Notes: generated by a model from the letters alone, not told the origin. DNA of 64,000 bases from Paraburkholderia sp. UYCP14C (GCF_004197395.1 NZ_SELS01000024.1:1-64000); one strand, 5' to 3'; positions 1 through 11,127 are shown, counted from the stretch's first letter. A program made the numbers and translations.

Positions 1-2549
<2,549 letters not shown>

Positions 2550-2560
2550 GTGCGGTTGGT

Positions 2561-2582
2561 GCGGCGAGCTTTTGCTCGCCGC
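2561..2582 (+). repeat. Perfect hairpin just after katG
   Basis: GCGGCGAGC and GCTCGCCGC form a perfect 9-bp stem around a TTTT loop. There is no T-run after it, so on its own it is not a classical intrinsic terminator. It may protect the katG mRNA end or assist the terminator 40 bp downstream. Confidence 0.5.
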
Positions 2583-2619
2583 ACGACGCCTCGCTTCAAA
2601 GAGGGTGCTTCAACGCGCG

Positions 2620-2656
2620 GTGCGATCGCCGGGAAACCGGTGATCGCACTTTTTTT
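2620..2656 (+). terminator. Intrinsic terminator of katG
   Basis: The left arm GTGCGATCGCCGG pairs with CCGGTGATCGCAC across a GAAA tetraloop, giving 13 bp with one G-T wobble. Seven Ts follow directly (2650-2656). It is a textbook Rho-independent terminator for katG. It also lies just beyond the 3' end of the opposing alcohol dehydrogenase gene. Confidence 0.9.
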
Positions 2657-2702
2657 GCGCGCGGCTGTTCTGCGCGCGGATCTCATGCGTGTGCGAGCCG
2701 AC

Positions 2703-3719
2703 TCAAGCCATCTTCAACACCACCCTGAAACGCGCGTGACCGCTCATCATCCGGTCGAAGGCCTGCGGCGCCTGGGCGAGCGGGTATTCCTCGATCATCG
2801 GCTTGACGCCGCTCATTGCGCTGAACGCGAGCGTGTCCTGCGAATCGGCCGAGGTGCCGGAGGGCCAGCCTTGCACCGAGTTGCGTCCCATGATGAATTG
2901 CACGATCGGCACTTCGATCGGCTCTTCGGAAACGCCGACCATCACGAGCTTGCCGTTCAGGCCGAGACCGCCGAGCGTGGCGGTCATCGCCTTGCCGCTC
3001 GTCACCGTGGCGAGTATCAGCTTCGCGCCGCCCAGTTCCTGCAGCTTCTCGGCGACGTTTTCCGTTTTGCTGTCGATGTAATGATGCGCGCCCAGTTGCT
3101 GCGCAAGCGGCGCCTTGTCCTGACCGCGCGCGATCGCCACCGTGCGAAAGCCCATCTTGCGCGCAAACTGCACACCGAGATGACCAAGGCCGCCGATGCC
3201 GAGAATCGCGACCACGTCGCCGGCGCGCGCGCCGCTATTGCGTATCGCGTTGAAGGTCGTGATGCCCGCGCACAGCAGCGGCGCGGCATCGACATCGGAC
3301 AGGTCGTCGGGAATGCGCGCCAACGCTTCGACCGGGGCCACCATGTATTCGGCGTAGCCGCCGTCGTAGCTGATACCGGGGATCAGCGCGTACTTGCAAA
3401 GCACAAAGTCGCCCTGGCGGCAGTGTTCGCATTTGCCGCAATGGCCGCCGTGCCAGCCGACCCCGACACGCTGCCCGACCTCCCAGCCCTCGACATCCGC
3501 ACCGACCGAATCGATCACGCCCGCGATCTCGTGACCGGGCACACGCGGATAGGCCAGCCCTGGCCACAGTCCTTCCTTGGTCATCACATCGCTGTGACAG
3601 ATGCCGCAAGCATGAATCTTGATACGCACATGACCGGCACCCGCCTCGGGCACTTCACGTTCCACCAGTTCGAGCGGGCCGCCGGCCTGCTTCACTTCGA
3701 CTGCTTTCATCGTGGGCAT
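2703..3719 (-). CDS. Zinc-dependent alcohol dehydrogenase, AdhP type
   Basis: A medium-chain dehydrogenase of 338 residues that would oxidise primary alcohols with NAD. The catalytic zinc ligands appear as Cys in HACGICHSDV and His-Glu in GHEIAG. The four structural-zinc cysteines are in CGKCEHCRQGDFVLC. The Rossmann glycine motif is GIGGLGHLGVQFA. The ATG at 3719 is preceded by GGAAG at good spacing; the longer frame back to 3776 has no ribosome site. It is transcribed towards katG and separated from it by the katG terminator. The substrate cannot be told from sequence; AdhP-like enzymes commonly take ethanol or propanol. Confidence 0.9.
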   Translation of the reverse strand: MPTMKAVEVKQAGGPLELVEREVPEAGAGHVRIKIHACGICHSDVMTKEGLWPGLAYPRVPGHEIAGVIDSVGADVEGWEVGQRVGVGWHGGHCGKCEHCRQGDFVLCKYALIPGISYDGGYAEYMVAPVEALARIPDDLSDVDAAPLLCAGITTFNAIRNSGARAGDVVAILGIGGLGHLGVQFARKMGFRTVAIARGQDKAPLAQQLGAHHYIDSKTENVAEKLQELGGAKLILATVTSGKAMTATLGGLGLNGKLVMVGVSEEPIEVPIVQFIMGRNSVQGWPSGTSADSQDTLAFSAMSGVKPMIEEYPLAQAPQAFDRMMSGHARFRVVLKMA

Positions 3720-3952
3720 GACGTTCTTCCTTTCCAGTAACGAACGGGACAAGAGGGGAACAAACTCGAACATCATAGTCCGCGTCCAGGTGGCTCGCCA
3801 GAAAGAAGCCGTCGCTGCGTTGCTGAGCGCGATGACATCCGATGTAATTGGCGCGCTGCGCGGCTGCCTCTACTCTTCGACTACCGCGTCGTCATCGGAT
3901 GGCGCACACGTCAAGGCGATACCATCATGTCCAGCTATCCCGTTCACATGAA

Positions 3953-4138
3953 AAGCGCGGCCGCCTCGCCGACGAGGACCGGCAACGCTTTCCGGCGGCA
4001 GGCTTCAGCGCGGAGCAGATTCTCGAAGTGGTGGCGGTGGTCGCCGCATCGACGATCACGAACTACACCGGCAGCGTGACCGAGCCGCCGCTCGAAACGC
4101 AGTTCGCGGAATTCGCGTGGCATGCGCCCACGCGCTGA
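3953..4138 (+). pseudogene. Truncated AhpD/carboxymuconolactone decarboxylase-like remnant
   Basis: The last 61 codons of an open frame read like the C-terminus of an AhpD-type carboxymuconolactone decarboxylase family protein: a LADEDRQRF start, AAGFSAEQILEVV, then SNYT-like ITNYTGSV and a PLETQFAEFAW end. The family core with its CxxC redox or catalytic pair is missing. Upstream the frame turns into low-quality sequence with no ribosome site. It is therefore most likely a 5'-deleted pseudogene. The XRE regulator gene begins 37 bp further on, and the two may once have been neighbours in a redox-stress operon. Confidence 0.6.
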
Positions 4139-4175
4139 AGCAGTCCTGTTCACGCATCAGGAGGAGGGCAATACG

Positions 4176-5063
4176 ATGAACGTCACCAGTCATGATCCGC
4201 AAGTGCAGCCCGGCGATCTCGGCAGTCTGTTGCGCTATTGGCGTGACGTGCGGAACGTGAGTCAGCTCGATCTGTCGCTCGAGGCCGGCTTCTCGCAGCG
4301 GCAGATCAGCTTCATCGAAAGCGGGCGCAGCGTGCCTGGCCGCGACACGCTGCTCACGCTTGCGCAGACTCTCGACGTGCCGCTGCGCGAGCGCAACGCG
4401 CTGCTGCTCGCCGCGGGTTACGCGCCGATCTATTCGGAAGCGCCGTGGAATGCGCAGGAAATGCACGGCGTGGTTCGCGCGCTCGAACGGGTCGTGCGTC
4501 AGCATGAACCGTTTCCGGCGCTGGTGATGGACCGCGACTGGAACGTGCTGATGAGCAACGACGCGGCGCCGCGCTTCTTCAACTGTTTCATCGACATGGC
4601 CGCGCGCGAAGGCCCGCGCAACATGCTGCATCTGATCTTCGATCCGCACGGCATGCGCCCGTTCGTCGCCGATTGGGAGCAGGTCGCGCGAAGCCTGCTG
4701 CAACGCGTGTATCGCGAGTCGGTCGGTCATGTGATCGGCGCCAACACGAAGCGTCTGCTCGATGAACTGCTTGCGTATCCGGACGTGCCGCGCGACTGGA
4801 AGACGCATCATGGCGCTGCCACTACCGCTGCAACGGCAGCCGCGACGCTGCCGATGGTGCCGCTCGGCTTCATCAGCGAAGGCAAAGTGCTGCGCTATTT
4901 CTCGTTGGTCACGACCGTGGGCACACCGCAAAACGTCGCCGCGCAGGAGCTGCGCATCGAATGCATGTTCCCCGCCGACGATGCCACCGAAGCACACCAC
5001 CAGCAGCTGCTTGCGACGCATGCGTCGCCGCAACCTCCAATATCGGCAAACCGTACGCCGTGA
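4176..5063 (+). CDS. XRE-family transcriptional regulator (MmyB-like ligand domain)
   Basis: A 295-residue regulator. Residues about 10-70 form a Cro/C1-type helix-turn-helix (LRYWRDVRNVSQLDLSLEAG, then SQRQISFIESGRS). The remainder matches the C-terminal ligand-sensing region found in MmyB-type XRE regulators (PALVMDRDWNVLMSND, then NMLHLIFDP). Such proteins usually control nearby short-chain or alcohol dehydrogenases or other detoxification enzymes. Here the neighbouring alcohol dehydrogenase and the AhpD-like remnant are plausible targets by inference. The ATG at 4176 follows GGAGGAGG. The in-frame codon at 4122 lies inside the remnant gene and has no ribosome site. Confidence 0.85.
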   Translation: MNVTSHDPQVQPGDLGSLLRYWRDVRNVSQLDLSLEAGFSQRQISFIESGRSVPGRDTLLTLAQTLDVPLRERNALLLAAGYAPIYSEAPWNAQEMHGVVRALERVVRQHEPFPALVMDRDWNVLMSNDAAPRFFNCFIDMAAREGPRNMLHLIFDPHGMRPFVADWEQVARSLLQRVYRESVGHVIGANTKRLLDELLAYPDVPRDWKTHHGAATTAATAAATLPMVPLGFISEGKVLRYFSLVTTVGTPQNVAAQELRIECMFPADDATEAHHQQLLATHASPQPPISANRTP

Positions 5064-5137
5064 TGTAGCAGTGCTTGCGGTTTTTGGGCGATCATCCGAG
5101 CCGATCAGCTTGAGCAATCCGACGCCACTCACTCCAA

Positions 5138-5572
5138 ATGGACAACGGGCTTCTACTGTTTCCGGTCGCGGCACTTCATGTCGAAGCGGCCGACGAGCCA
5201 CTGTGGTTCCGCCGCGCGCCCAATTCGCACGCGGCCGTCATCTCCGAGTTCGGCGACGTAACCGAGGTGCTCGCGCGCGTGCCGCAATCCTGGTGCGTCG
5301 TGCCGGGTGCGCAACTCGAAGGCTTGCACGACGACGAGGACATCACGAGCGCCGACCCGCGTTTCAACGGCGAGCTTCCGCGTCACCACTTCGCGGTGAT
5401 TCGCCACACGGACCGCCGCATCAACGTCGCGCTGCTGTTGATCAACGCCGCCGAAGCCGTGTTGCTGCCCACGCGATTATTCGCGTCGCGCGCTCATTTC
5501 GAAGCCTGCGTGCCGGGTCTCGAACAGGTCGACTGCGAAGAAAATTGCGAAGAAAACGGGCCGGGCGCCTGA
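5138..5572 (+). CDS. Hypothetical protein
   Basis: A 144-residue soluble protein that I do not recognise. It has no signal peptide and no clear membrane segment. It has good G/C third-position codon use and an acidic end (QVDCEENCEENGPGA) with two Cys. No clear ribosome site stands before the ATG. It follows the XRE gene by 74 bp in the same direction and may share its transcript. Whether it is functional is uncertain. Confidence 0.5.
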   Translation: MDNGLLLFPVAALHVEAADEPLWFRRAPNSHAAVISEFGDVTEVLARVPQSWCVVPGAQLEGLHDDEDITSADPRFNGELPRHHFAVIRHTDRRINVALLLINAAEAVLLPTRLFASRAHFEACVPGLEQVDCEENCEENGPGA

Positions 5573-5652
5573 AGCGCAGTGCGCTGAACCGCGGCTCGCG
5601 CATGCGGGTCATCCCCGCTATCCATTGCCGCGAAAAAATGCGTTGAGCGCCT

Positions 5653-5681
5653 TTGTAAGCCTGTTATCGGATTCGTAATGA
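5653..5681 (+). promoter_or_regulatory. Candidate sigma-70 promoter of the amine dehydrogenase operon
   Basis: TTGTAA (5653-5658) and TAATGA (5676-5681) are separated by exactly 17 bp in an unusually A/T-rich stretch between the hypothetical gene and aauB. This is the only well-spaced promoter-like pair seen before the amine dehydrogenase genes. The call rests on consensus matching alone. Confidence 0.4.
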
Positions 5682-5786
5682 AGGCGTAATAAATCTACTT
5701 ATCGTTTGCCGATTTGGGAGCTGTTTCCACACTTATCTACAGTTAATTTTCCGCAATGCCACAACGAATGTACTTGCGGAGAAGAG

Positions 5787-6935
5787 ATGCAAAGAAAACG
5801 GAGATGGGCGCTGCTGATGCTGAGCAGCGTCGCGCTGGCGACCCAGGTTCTCGCAACTGAAAAAGCGGAAGACCTGACGATCGCGAAGATGCCGGCGTAC
5901 AGCCCGCATCAGGTGTACGTCGTCGACGTGAACTTCAGCTCGATGACGGACGCGCGCACGTACGTGATCGACGCCGACAACAACCGCCTGCTCGGCCAGA
6001 TCGATGCCGGCTTCTCGCCGGGTCTCGCGATCAGCCCCGATCACAAGACGAGCTACGTCGCGACGACTTACTTCGCGCGCGGCTCGCACGGCACGCGTAC
6101 CGACGTCGTCGAGACGACCGACAACACGACGCTGCAGGTCACCGGCGAAGTCGTGATTCCGCCGAAGCATGGGCAAATCGTGCCGTCGCCGTACAACACC
6201 TCGTTGTCCAAAGACGGCAAGTGGCTGTACGTGTCGAACATCACGCCCGCGACCTCGGTCACCGTGATCAACACAGCCAGCCATCAGGTCACGGCCGAAA
6301 TCGATACGGACGGCTGCGTGCTGGCCTATCCGTCGGGCAACGACCGCTTCACGTCGCTGTGCGAAAGCGGTAAGGCGTTGACCGTCGTGCTCGGCGCGAA
6401 CGGCAAGGAAAAGAGCCGTAAGTTGTCCGACGCATTCATCGATGTCGCCAAGGATCCGGCGTTCGTCAATGCGTCGCGCAGCGGCAATACGTACTGGTTC
6501 GCGACCTTCAACGGCAACGTGCTCACCGCCGACTTCAGCGGCGCCGCGCCGGTGTTCGGCACACCGTGGGCGCTCGTCACCCCCGACGAGGCGAAGGCAG
6601 GCTGGCGTCCGGGCGGCCTGCAGCAAACCGCGCTGCACGTGCCGACCCAGCGTCTGTTCGTGGCGATGCACCAGGGCAGTGTGGACACGCACAAGGACCC
6701 CGCGAGCGAGGTGTGGGTGTTCGACCTGAAGACGCACAAGCGCATCGCGCGCTGGAAGCTCGCGGACCAGAAGATCGATCCGCTGCTGTCGATTCAGGTC
6801 AGCGAGGATGCGCATCCGCTCTTCTACGGCATCACGATCAACTCTGACGTGGTCGTCGCCGACGCGGCGACGGGCAAGCTCAAGCACGTTCAGAAGCAGG
6901 TCGGCGCGACCGCGTCGCTGCTCGTCAACCGGTAA
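5787..6935 (+). CDS. aauB: Aralkylamine (aromatic amine) dehydrogenase, heavy subunit
   Basis: This is the large subunit of a periplasmic tryptophan tryptophylquinone (TTQ) amine dehydrogenase, which oxidises primary amines to aldehydes plus ammonia. The 382-residue precursor has a Sec signal peptide (MQRKRRWALLMLSSVALATQVLA). The rest is a seven-bladed beta-propeller with repeated blade motifs such as VYVVDVNF, TYVIDADNNRLLGQIDAG, KWLYVSNITPATSVTVIN and SEVWVFDL. The ATG at 5787 has GGAGAAG upstream and begins directly at the signal peptide. The next genes encode AauE, AauD and AauA in the order known for aau clusters. Whether the substrate is tyramine, phenylethylamine or another amine cannot be read from sequence. 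AauA resembles aromatic rather than methylamine dehydrogenase. Confidence 0.9.
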   Translation: MQRKRRWALLMLSSVALATQVLATEKAEDLTIAKMPAYSPHQVYVVDVNFSSMTDARTYVIDADNNRLLGQIDAGFSPGLAISPDHKTSYVATTYFARGSHGTRTDVVETTDNTTLQVTGEVVIPPKHGQIVPSPYNTSLSKDGKWLYVSNITPATSVTVINTASHQVTAEIDTDGCVLAYPSGNDRFTSLCESGKALTVVLGANGKEKSRKLSDAFIDVAKDPAFVNASRSGNTYWFATFNGNVLTADFSGAAPVFGTPWALVTPDEAKAGWRPGGLQQTALHVPTQRLFVAMHQGSVDTHKDPASEVWVFDLKTHKRIARWKLADQKIDPLLSIQVSEDAHPLFYGITINSDVVVADAATGKLKHVQKQVGATASLLVNR

Positions 6936-6948
6936 CCAGGTGCATGCG

Positions 6949-7515
6949 ATGAATCCAGCCCTCGTCATCGATCCGGTCGTCTCGAGCGTCGCGCTCGCCG
7001 CGACTTCGATCATCGCCTTGACGCTCGCGCTGCCGAAAGTGGCGCGCCAGTACGACCAACGGCAGATCGTCGCCGGTTTCGAGCTTCTGCCGCACGCGCT
7101 GGTCACGCCGTTCGCGTTCCTGTTGCCGCTCGCCGAAATCGCCGCGACGCTCGCGATGCTCGTACCGGCAACGCGCAGCGTCGGCGCCGCCGCGCTCGCC
7201 GCGCTGTTCGTGCTGTTTGCGCTCGCGCTCGGCATCAACGTGGCGCGCGGGCGCACCGACATCGATTGCGGCTGCAATGGCTTTCGCCAGCCGGGCACTG
7301 TGGTGCCGCACTCGATCGGTTGGGCGCAGGTCGCGCGCACCTTGCTGCTGGCCGCGCTCGCCGCGCTGATCTGCCTGCCGCAAAGCGCCCGCGCGGTCGT
7401 CTGGTTCGACTATCTCAGCGTGCTCGGCGCGACGCTCGTCGCCGTAGCCGCTTTCTTTACCCTGGACGTGCTGCTCGCCAACCGTCCGAAGCTGAATCAC
7501 CTGAGGAACTCGTAA
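6949..7515 (+). CDS. aauE: MauE/AauE-like membrane protein for amine dehydrogenase maturation
   Basis: A 188-residue inner-membrane protein with about four to five hydrophobic helices and a periplasm-facing CxC motif (DIDCGCNGF). MauE/AauE proteins work with MauD/AauD in export and disulphide folding of the cysteine-rich small subunit. The ATG at 6949 lies 13 bp after aauB. The stop overlaps the next start (TAATG), which supports translational coupling. The long open frame upstream is a shadow inside aauB. Confidence 0.85.
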   Translation: MNPALVIDPVVSSVALAATSIIALTLALPKVARQYDQRQIVAGFELLPHALVTPFAFLLPLAEIAATLAMLVPATRSVGAAALAALFVLFALALGINVARGRTDIDCGCNGFRQPGTVVPHSIGWAQVARTLLLAALAALICLPQSARAVVWFDYLSVLGATLVAVAAFFTLDVLLANRPKLNHLRNS

Positions 7516-8156
7516 TGGAAAACGCACTGTTGGTCTCCAATGTTTTGCTGTGGCTCGGCGTGCTTGCGCTCGGCGCCATCTCCCTCGCGCTCGTGCGCCA
7601 GATCGGCGTGCTGTACGAACGACTGATGCCGGTCGGCGCGCTGATGATCGACAAGGGGCCAGCGGTCGGCACCGTCGGTCCGTCGTTCGAGCTGAATGCG
7701 CTCGACGGCCGTCAGGTCAAGGTCGGCGGCATCTCCGCCAAGGGCCGCAGCACGCTGGTGTTCTTCCTGTCGCCGAGCTGCCCGGTGTGCAAGAAGCTGC
7801 TGCCGCTGCTGCCGTCGATCCAGTCGCGCGAAACGGCGACCGACATCGTGCTCGCGAGCGACGGCGACACCACCGAACACGCGGCGTTCTACAAGAAGCT
7901 CGGCCTCGCCCAGTTCCCGTACGTGCTGTCGCAGGAGTTGGGTCTCGCCTATCAGATCGGCAAGCTGCCGTACGCGCTGCTGATCGATGAAGCGGGCAAG
8001 GTCCGCGCGAAGGGCCTGGTGAATTCGCGTGAACACCTCGAAAGCCTGTTCGAAGCGAAGGATCGCGGCGTGGCCTCGCTGCAGGAGTTCGTCCACGCGG
8101 GCCACGACCATGCGGACCATGCGGACCACCGGGACCAGGCGGAGCAGCACGCCTGA
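7515..8156 (+). CDS. aauD: MauD/AauD-like thioredoxin-fold maturation protein with His-rich tail
   Basis: A 213-residue membrane-anchored thioredoxin-like protein. It has one N-terminal membrane helix (about residues 5-28). A redox domain follows with the CPVC active site (SPSCPVCKKL) and the cis-Pro region KLPYALLID. MauD/AauD is needed for the disulphides of the small subunit. The C-terminus is unusual: a stretch rich in His and Asp (HAGHDHADHADH and further His to the end) that could bind a metal. I do not recall this as a fixed family feature. It overlaps aauE by one base. Confidence 0.88.
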   Translation: MENALLVSNVLLWLGVLALGAISLALVRQIGVLYERLMPVGALMIDKGPAVGTVGPSFELNALDGRQVKVGGISAKGRSTLVFFLSPSCPVCKKLLPLLPSIQSRETATDIVLASDGDTTEHAAFYKKLGLAQFPYVLSQELGLAYQIGKLPYALLIDEAGKVRAKGLVNSREHLESLFEAKDRGVASLQEFVHAGHDHADHADHRDQAEQHA

Positions 8157-8193
8157 GCACGTCATCACACATCAGAACGACAGGACGACAAGC

Positions 8194-8733
8194 ATGAAAT
8201 GGTTCGACACTTTCTTCGAGTTGAGGGCGCGCAACGTCGCGCAGCACAGCTCGCGACGCAGCGCGATGGCCAGGCTGGGCCGCGTGCTGGTCGGCTCGGC
8301 GCTCGTGCCGCTGCTGCCGGTGGACCGCACCTTCGCGGCTGACAACGCGTCGGCGCCGGGCGGCGCGAGCGCGCCGGCCGCGGGCAAAAACGACGACCCG
8401 TATAGCTGCGATTACTGGCGCTACTGCGCGATCGACGGCTGGCTGTGCAGCTGCTGCGGCGGCACCTCGAGCAGCTGTCCGCCGGGCACGACGCCGTCGC
8501 CGATCACGTGGATCGGCACTTGCCGCAATCCGCACGACGGCACCGACTACATCGTGTCGTACAACGATTGCTGCGGCAAAACCTCGTGCGGCCGCTGCTT
8601 CTGCAACCGCAACGAACGCGAGAAGCCGCTGTACAAGCTCTCGCTGAACAACGACATCAACTGGTGCATGGCGAGCGGCAACGCGAACTATCACTGCTCG
8701 GTATCTGCCTTGCTCGGAGTAGCACAGCAATGA
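8194..8733 (+). CDS. aauA: Aralkylamine dehydrogenase, light subunit (TTQ-bearing)
   Basis: The catalytic small subunit, 179 residues. A twin-arginine-type leader is visible (SSRRSAMARLGRVLVG, cleavage near residue 49). The mature part is cysteine-rich (CDYWRYC, WLCSCCGG, DCCGKTSCGRCFC). The two tryptophans that form the TTQ cofactor are Trp106 (PITWIGTC) and Trp157 (NDINWCM). Their 51-residue spacing equals that of the well-studied Paracoccus enzyme (57 and 108). The sequence is closer to aromatic amine dehydrogenase (CDYWRYCAIDG, NPHDG) than to methylamine dehydrogenase. Its stop overlaps the first cytochrome gene (ATGA). Confidence 0.95.
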   Translation: MKWFDTFFELRARNVAQHSSRRSAMARLGRVLVGSALVPLLPVDRTFAADNASAPGGASAPAAGKNDDPYSCDYWRYCAIDGWLCSCCGGTSSSCPPGTTPSPITWIGTCRNPHDGTDYIVSYNDCCGKTSCGRCFCNRNEREKPLYKLSLNNDINWCMASGNANYHCSVSALLGVAQQ

Positions 8734-9236
8734 CCACGACGATTTTCAACCGGCGCCTCGCGAAGTGGGCCGTGATCTTGTGCGCGACGGGCGCCGCGCT
8801 GAGCGCAGGCGCGGCGTTCGCGCAGAGCGTGCAGTACGCGCCCGGCAAGGCGTTCTTCGACACCAGGTGCGCGGTGTGCCATCAGGCGGGCGGCAAGGGC
8901 CAGGACGGTCTGGCGCCGCCGCTCACCGAGCTGCCCGGCCACTACGCGACCAACGCGCAGGGCCGCACGCAACTCGGCCTGACCGTGCTCAACGGCATGT
9001 TCGGCACGATCGCGATCAAGGACAAGAGCTACAACTTCAAGATGCCGAGCTTCCGCGCCGAGTCCGACGAGGACCTCGCGAACGTGCTCAATTACCTCGT
9101 GTTCGACGTGAATGCGAAGCATGCGGGCGCGAAGCCGTTCACCGCGGCCGAAGTGAAGGCGCTGCGCGCGACGCAGATGGATGGCGCTCAGGTGCGTGCG
9201 CATCGCGACGTCGCGCTGAAGAGTCTCGGGCTATGA
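8730..9236 (+). CDS. Periplasmic monohaem cytochrome c, AADH-associated
   Basis: A 168-residue c-type cytochrome with a signal peptide (cleaved near AGAAFAQS), one haem site C47-A-V-C50-H51 and a likely axial Met in YNFKMPSF. It starts inside the aauA stop (ATGA), so it is translationally coupled to the amine dehydrogenase. It probably takes electrons from TTQ. It is a monohaem protein and therefore not a MauG, which carries two haems. Confidence 0.85.
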   Translation: MTTTIFNRRLAKWAVILCATGAALSAGAAFAQSVQYAPGKAFFDTRCAVCHQAGGKGQDGLAPPLTELPGHYATNAQGRTQLGLTVLNGMFGTIAIKDKSYNFKMPSFRAESDEDLANVLNYLVFDVNAKHAGAKPFTAAEVKALRATQMDGAQVRAHRDVALKSLGL

Positions 9237-9709
9237 AGAAGACTCGCGCGTGTGCGCTGTTCTTAGCCGTGCTCGCCGTGTGCGCGGGGATGTCGGGCGT
9301 GGCCGCGCATGCACAGGAGCGCGGCTACAACGCGGCGAGCGCGCGCGAGGCCTGGATCCTCAACTGCATGGGCTGTCACACCGGCGACGCGCACGGCATC
9401 GCGGGCAAGGTGCCGCCGCTCACGGGCGAGCTCGGACACTTCGTGCGGCTCGCCGAGGGACGCGAGTTCGTGATGCGCGTGCCGGGCGCGTCGAACTCGT
9501 CGCTGTCCGACGCGGAGCTGGCGAACGTTCTGAACTGGCTGATCGACACGAGGAACGCAGACACGAGGCCCGCGGATTTCAGGCCTTATACCGCGCAGGA
9601 AGTTGCCGCGAAGCGGCGGCCCGCGCTCACCGACGTCGCGAAGCATCGCGCGGCTCTGGTCGAGAGTCTGCGCAAGAGCGGCGATACGGCTGTGCAAGAC
9701 CAGTACTAG
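9233..9709 (+). CDS. Second periplasmic monohaem cytochrome c
   Basis: A 158-residue exported c-type cytochrome. It has a signal peptide ending near AAHAQE, a haem site C45-M-G-C48-H49 and a downstream helix SDAELANVLNWLIDT similar to the preceding cytochrome (DEDLANVLNYLVFD). The two may therefore be a duplicated pair. It overlaps the preceding gene by 4 bp. A role in passing electrons from amine oxidation towards a terminal oxidase is inferred from position. Confidence 0.82.
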   Translation: MKKTRACALFLAVLAVCAGMSGVAAHAQERGYNAASAREAWILNCMGCHTGDAHGIAGKVPPLTGELGHFVRLAEGREFVMRVPGASNSSLSDAELANVLNWLIDTRNADTRPADFRPYTAQEVAAKRRPALTDVAKHRAALVESLRKSGDTAVQDQY

Positions 9710-9762
9710 ATATGGCCGCAACGACGGCTGGGCGATTCAACAGGTATCGGGAGATCGAGACG

Positions 9763-11127
9763 ATGAAAGGCAAGACGCAAGTAAAGGCAATGTGCTCCGC
9801 AGCGGTGCTGGCCGCCGTGCTGGGCACGCTGGCGGGTGGCGCGGTGGCGGACACGGCGGGCATGGAGAAGGGCGCGAGCGCCGACGGCCGGATTCCGGCG
9901 TATGCGGGTCCGCAGGCAGCGCCCGCGGACTGGTCGTACGGCAAGCTGCGCGGCGACTTCTGGAAGCACAAGGGCGAAAAGCCGCTGTACTCGATCGACG
10001 CGAGCAACGTCGACAAGTACGCGGACAATCTGACGCCCGGCCAGGTGGAGCTGATCAGGCAGAAGAAGGGCTATCGGATGGACATCTATCCGACCCACCG
10101 CGAATGCGGCGCGCCGGATTTCGTGCAGGCCAACACGAAGCTCAACGCCACCCAGGCGAAGATGGATTCGAGCGGCGAGAACCTGCAGAGCGCAAGCCTG
10201 CCGGGCATGCCGTTCCCCGCGCCGAAGACCGGCGCCGAGGCGATGTGGGACCACCTCGCGCGCTATCGCGGCATCGGCGCGGAATGGCAGAAGGCGGTGA
10301 CGGCGGCGTCGCCGCGGCCGGGCAGCAGCGAGTGGATCAAGGCCGAATCGAAGCAGACGCTGTACTTTCCGTGGGGCAAGAAGGGCGCGAGCTCGCCGCA
10401 GCAGGCCGGCGACATGCTCTACGCGATCTATTTCGCCTATGAGACGCCCGCCGCGCTGGCCGGCCAGGGTCTCGTGCAGCGCGACTACTTCGACAAGGGC
10501 AACGACACGTACTACTACTTCACCGGTCAGCGCCGCGTGCGCCGCATGCCGGCGTATTCGTACGACGCGCCGCAGATCGGCTTCGAGAACCAGTACACGG
10601 TCGATGAACCGTGGCTCTTCAACGGCCAGCTCGACCGTTTCACCTGGAAGCTCGCCGGCAAGAAGGAGATCTACATTCCGTACGACGACTTCGGCATGTA
10701 CAACTTCAAGGACAAGTTCGACGACGTCTTCAAGCCGGACGGCGTCAGCCCCGATGCGCGCCGCTATGAGCTGCACCGCGTCTACGTGGTCGAGGCGACC
10801 CTGAAGTCGGGCGTGCGCCACGTCGCCTCGAAGAAGGTCTTCTACATCGACGAGGACAGCGGCCTCGCGGTGGCGGCCGAAGACTACGATGCCCAGGGCA
10901 AGCTGTGGAAGGTCAAGGAAGCGTATCCGATTCCGGTGTACGAGCTGCACGGCGCCTGTGACGTCGAGCCGTTCGTGCAGTACGACCTCAACAACGGCCG
11001 CTACGTGACCGACCAGTCGACCATCGGTACCAACACCGACATTCGCTGGTACGAAGACTCGAACGACGCGCGCTTCAAGGACGACTTCTATTCGTCCGAG
11101 AACCTGCGCGCTGTCAGCGAGCGATAA
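9763..11127 (+). CDS. DUF1329 exported protein
   Basis: A 454-residue periplasmic or outer-membrane-associated protein. It has a signal peptide (MKGKTQVKAMCSAAVLAAVLG, cleavage near GAVA) and the DUF1329 layout: an N-terminal ADGRIPAYAG, GKLRGDFWKHKGEKPLYS, PTHREC, and a C-terminal region with many aromatic residues. The family resembles the LolA/LolB lipoprotein-carrier fold and is almost always encoded next to DUF1302, an MMPL permease and a YCF48-like propeller, exactly as here. The set is thought to move hydrophobic molecules across the envelope. The ATG at 9763 has GGGAG upstream and lies 53 bp after the cytochrome gene. Confidence 0.85.
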   Translation: MKGKTQVKAMCSAAVLAAVLGTLAGGAVADTAGMEKGASADGRIPAYAGPQAAPADWSYGKLRGDFWKHKGEKPLYSIDASNVDKYADNLTPGQVELIRQKKGYRMDIYPTHRECGAPDFVQANTKLNATQAKMDSSGENLQSASLPGMPFPAPKTGAEAMWDHLARYRGIGAEWQKAVTAASPRPGSSEWIKAESKQTLYFPWGKKGASSPQQAGDMLYAIYFAYETPAALAGQGLVQRDYFDKGNDTYYYFTGQRRVRRMPAYSYDAPQIGFENQYTVDEPWLFNGQLDRFTWKLAGKKEIYIPYDDFGMYNFKDKFDDVFKPDGVSPDARRYELHRVYVVEATLKSGVRHVASKKVFYIDEDSGLAVAAEDYDAQGKLWKVKEAYPIPVYELHGACDVEPFVQYDLNNGRYVTDQSTIGTNTDIRWYEDSNDARFKDDFYSSENLRAVSER

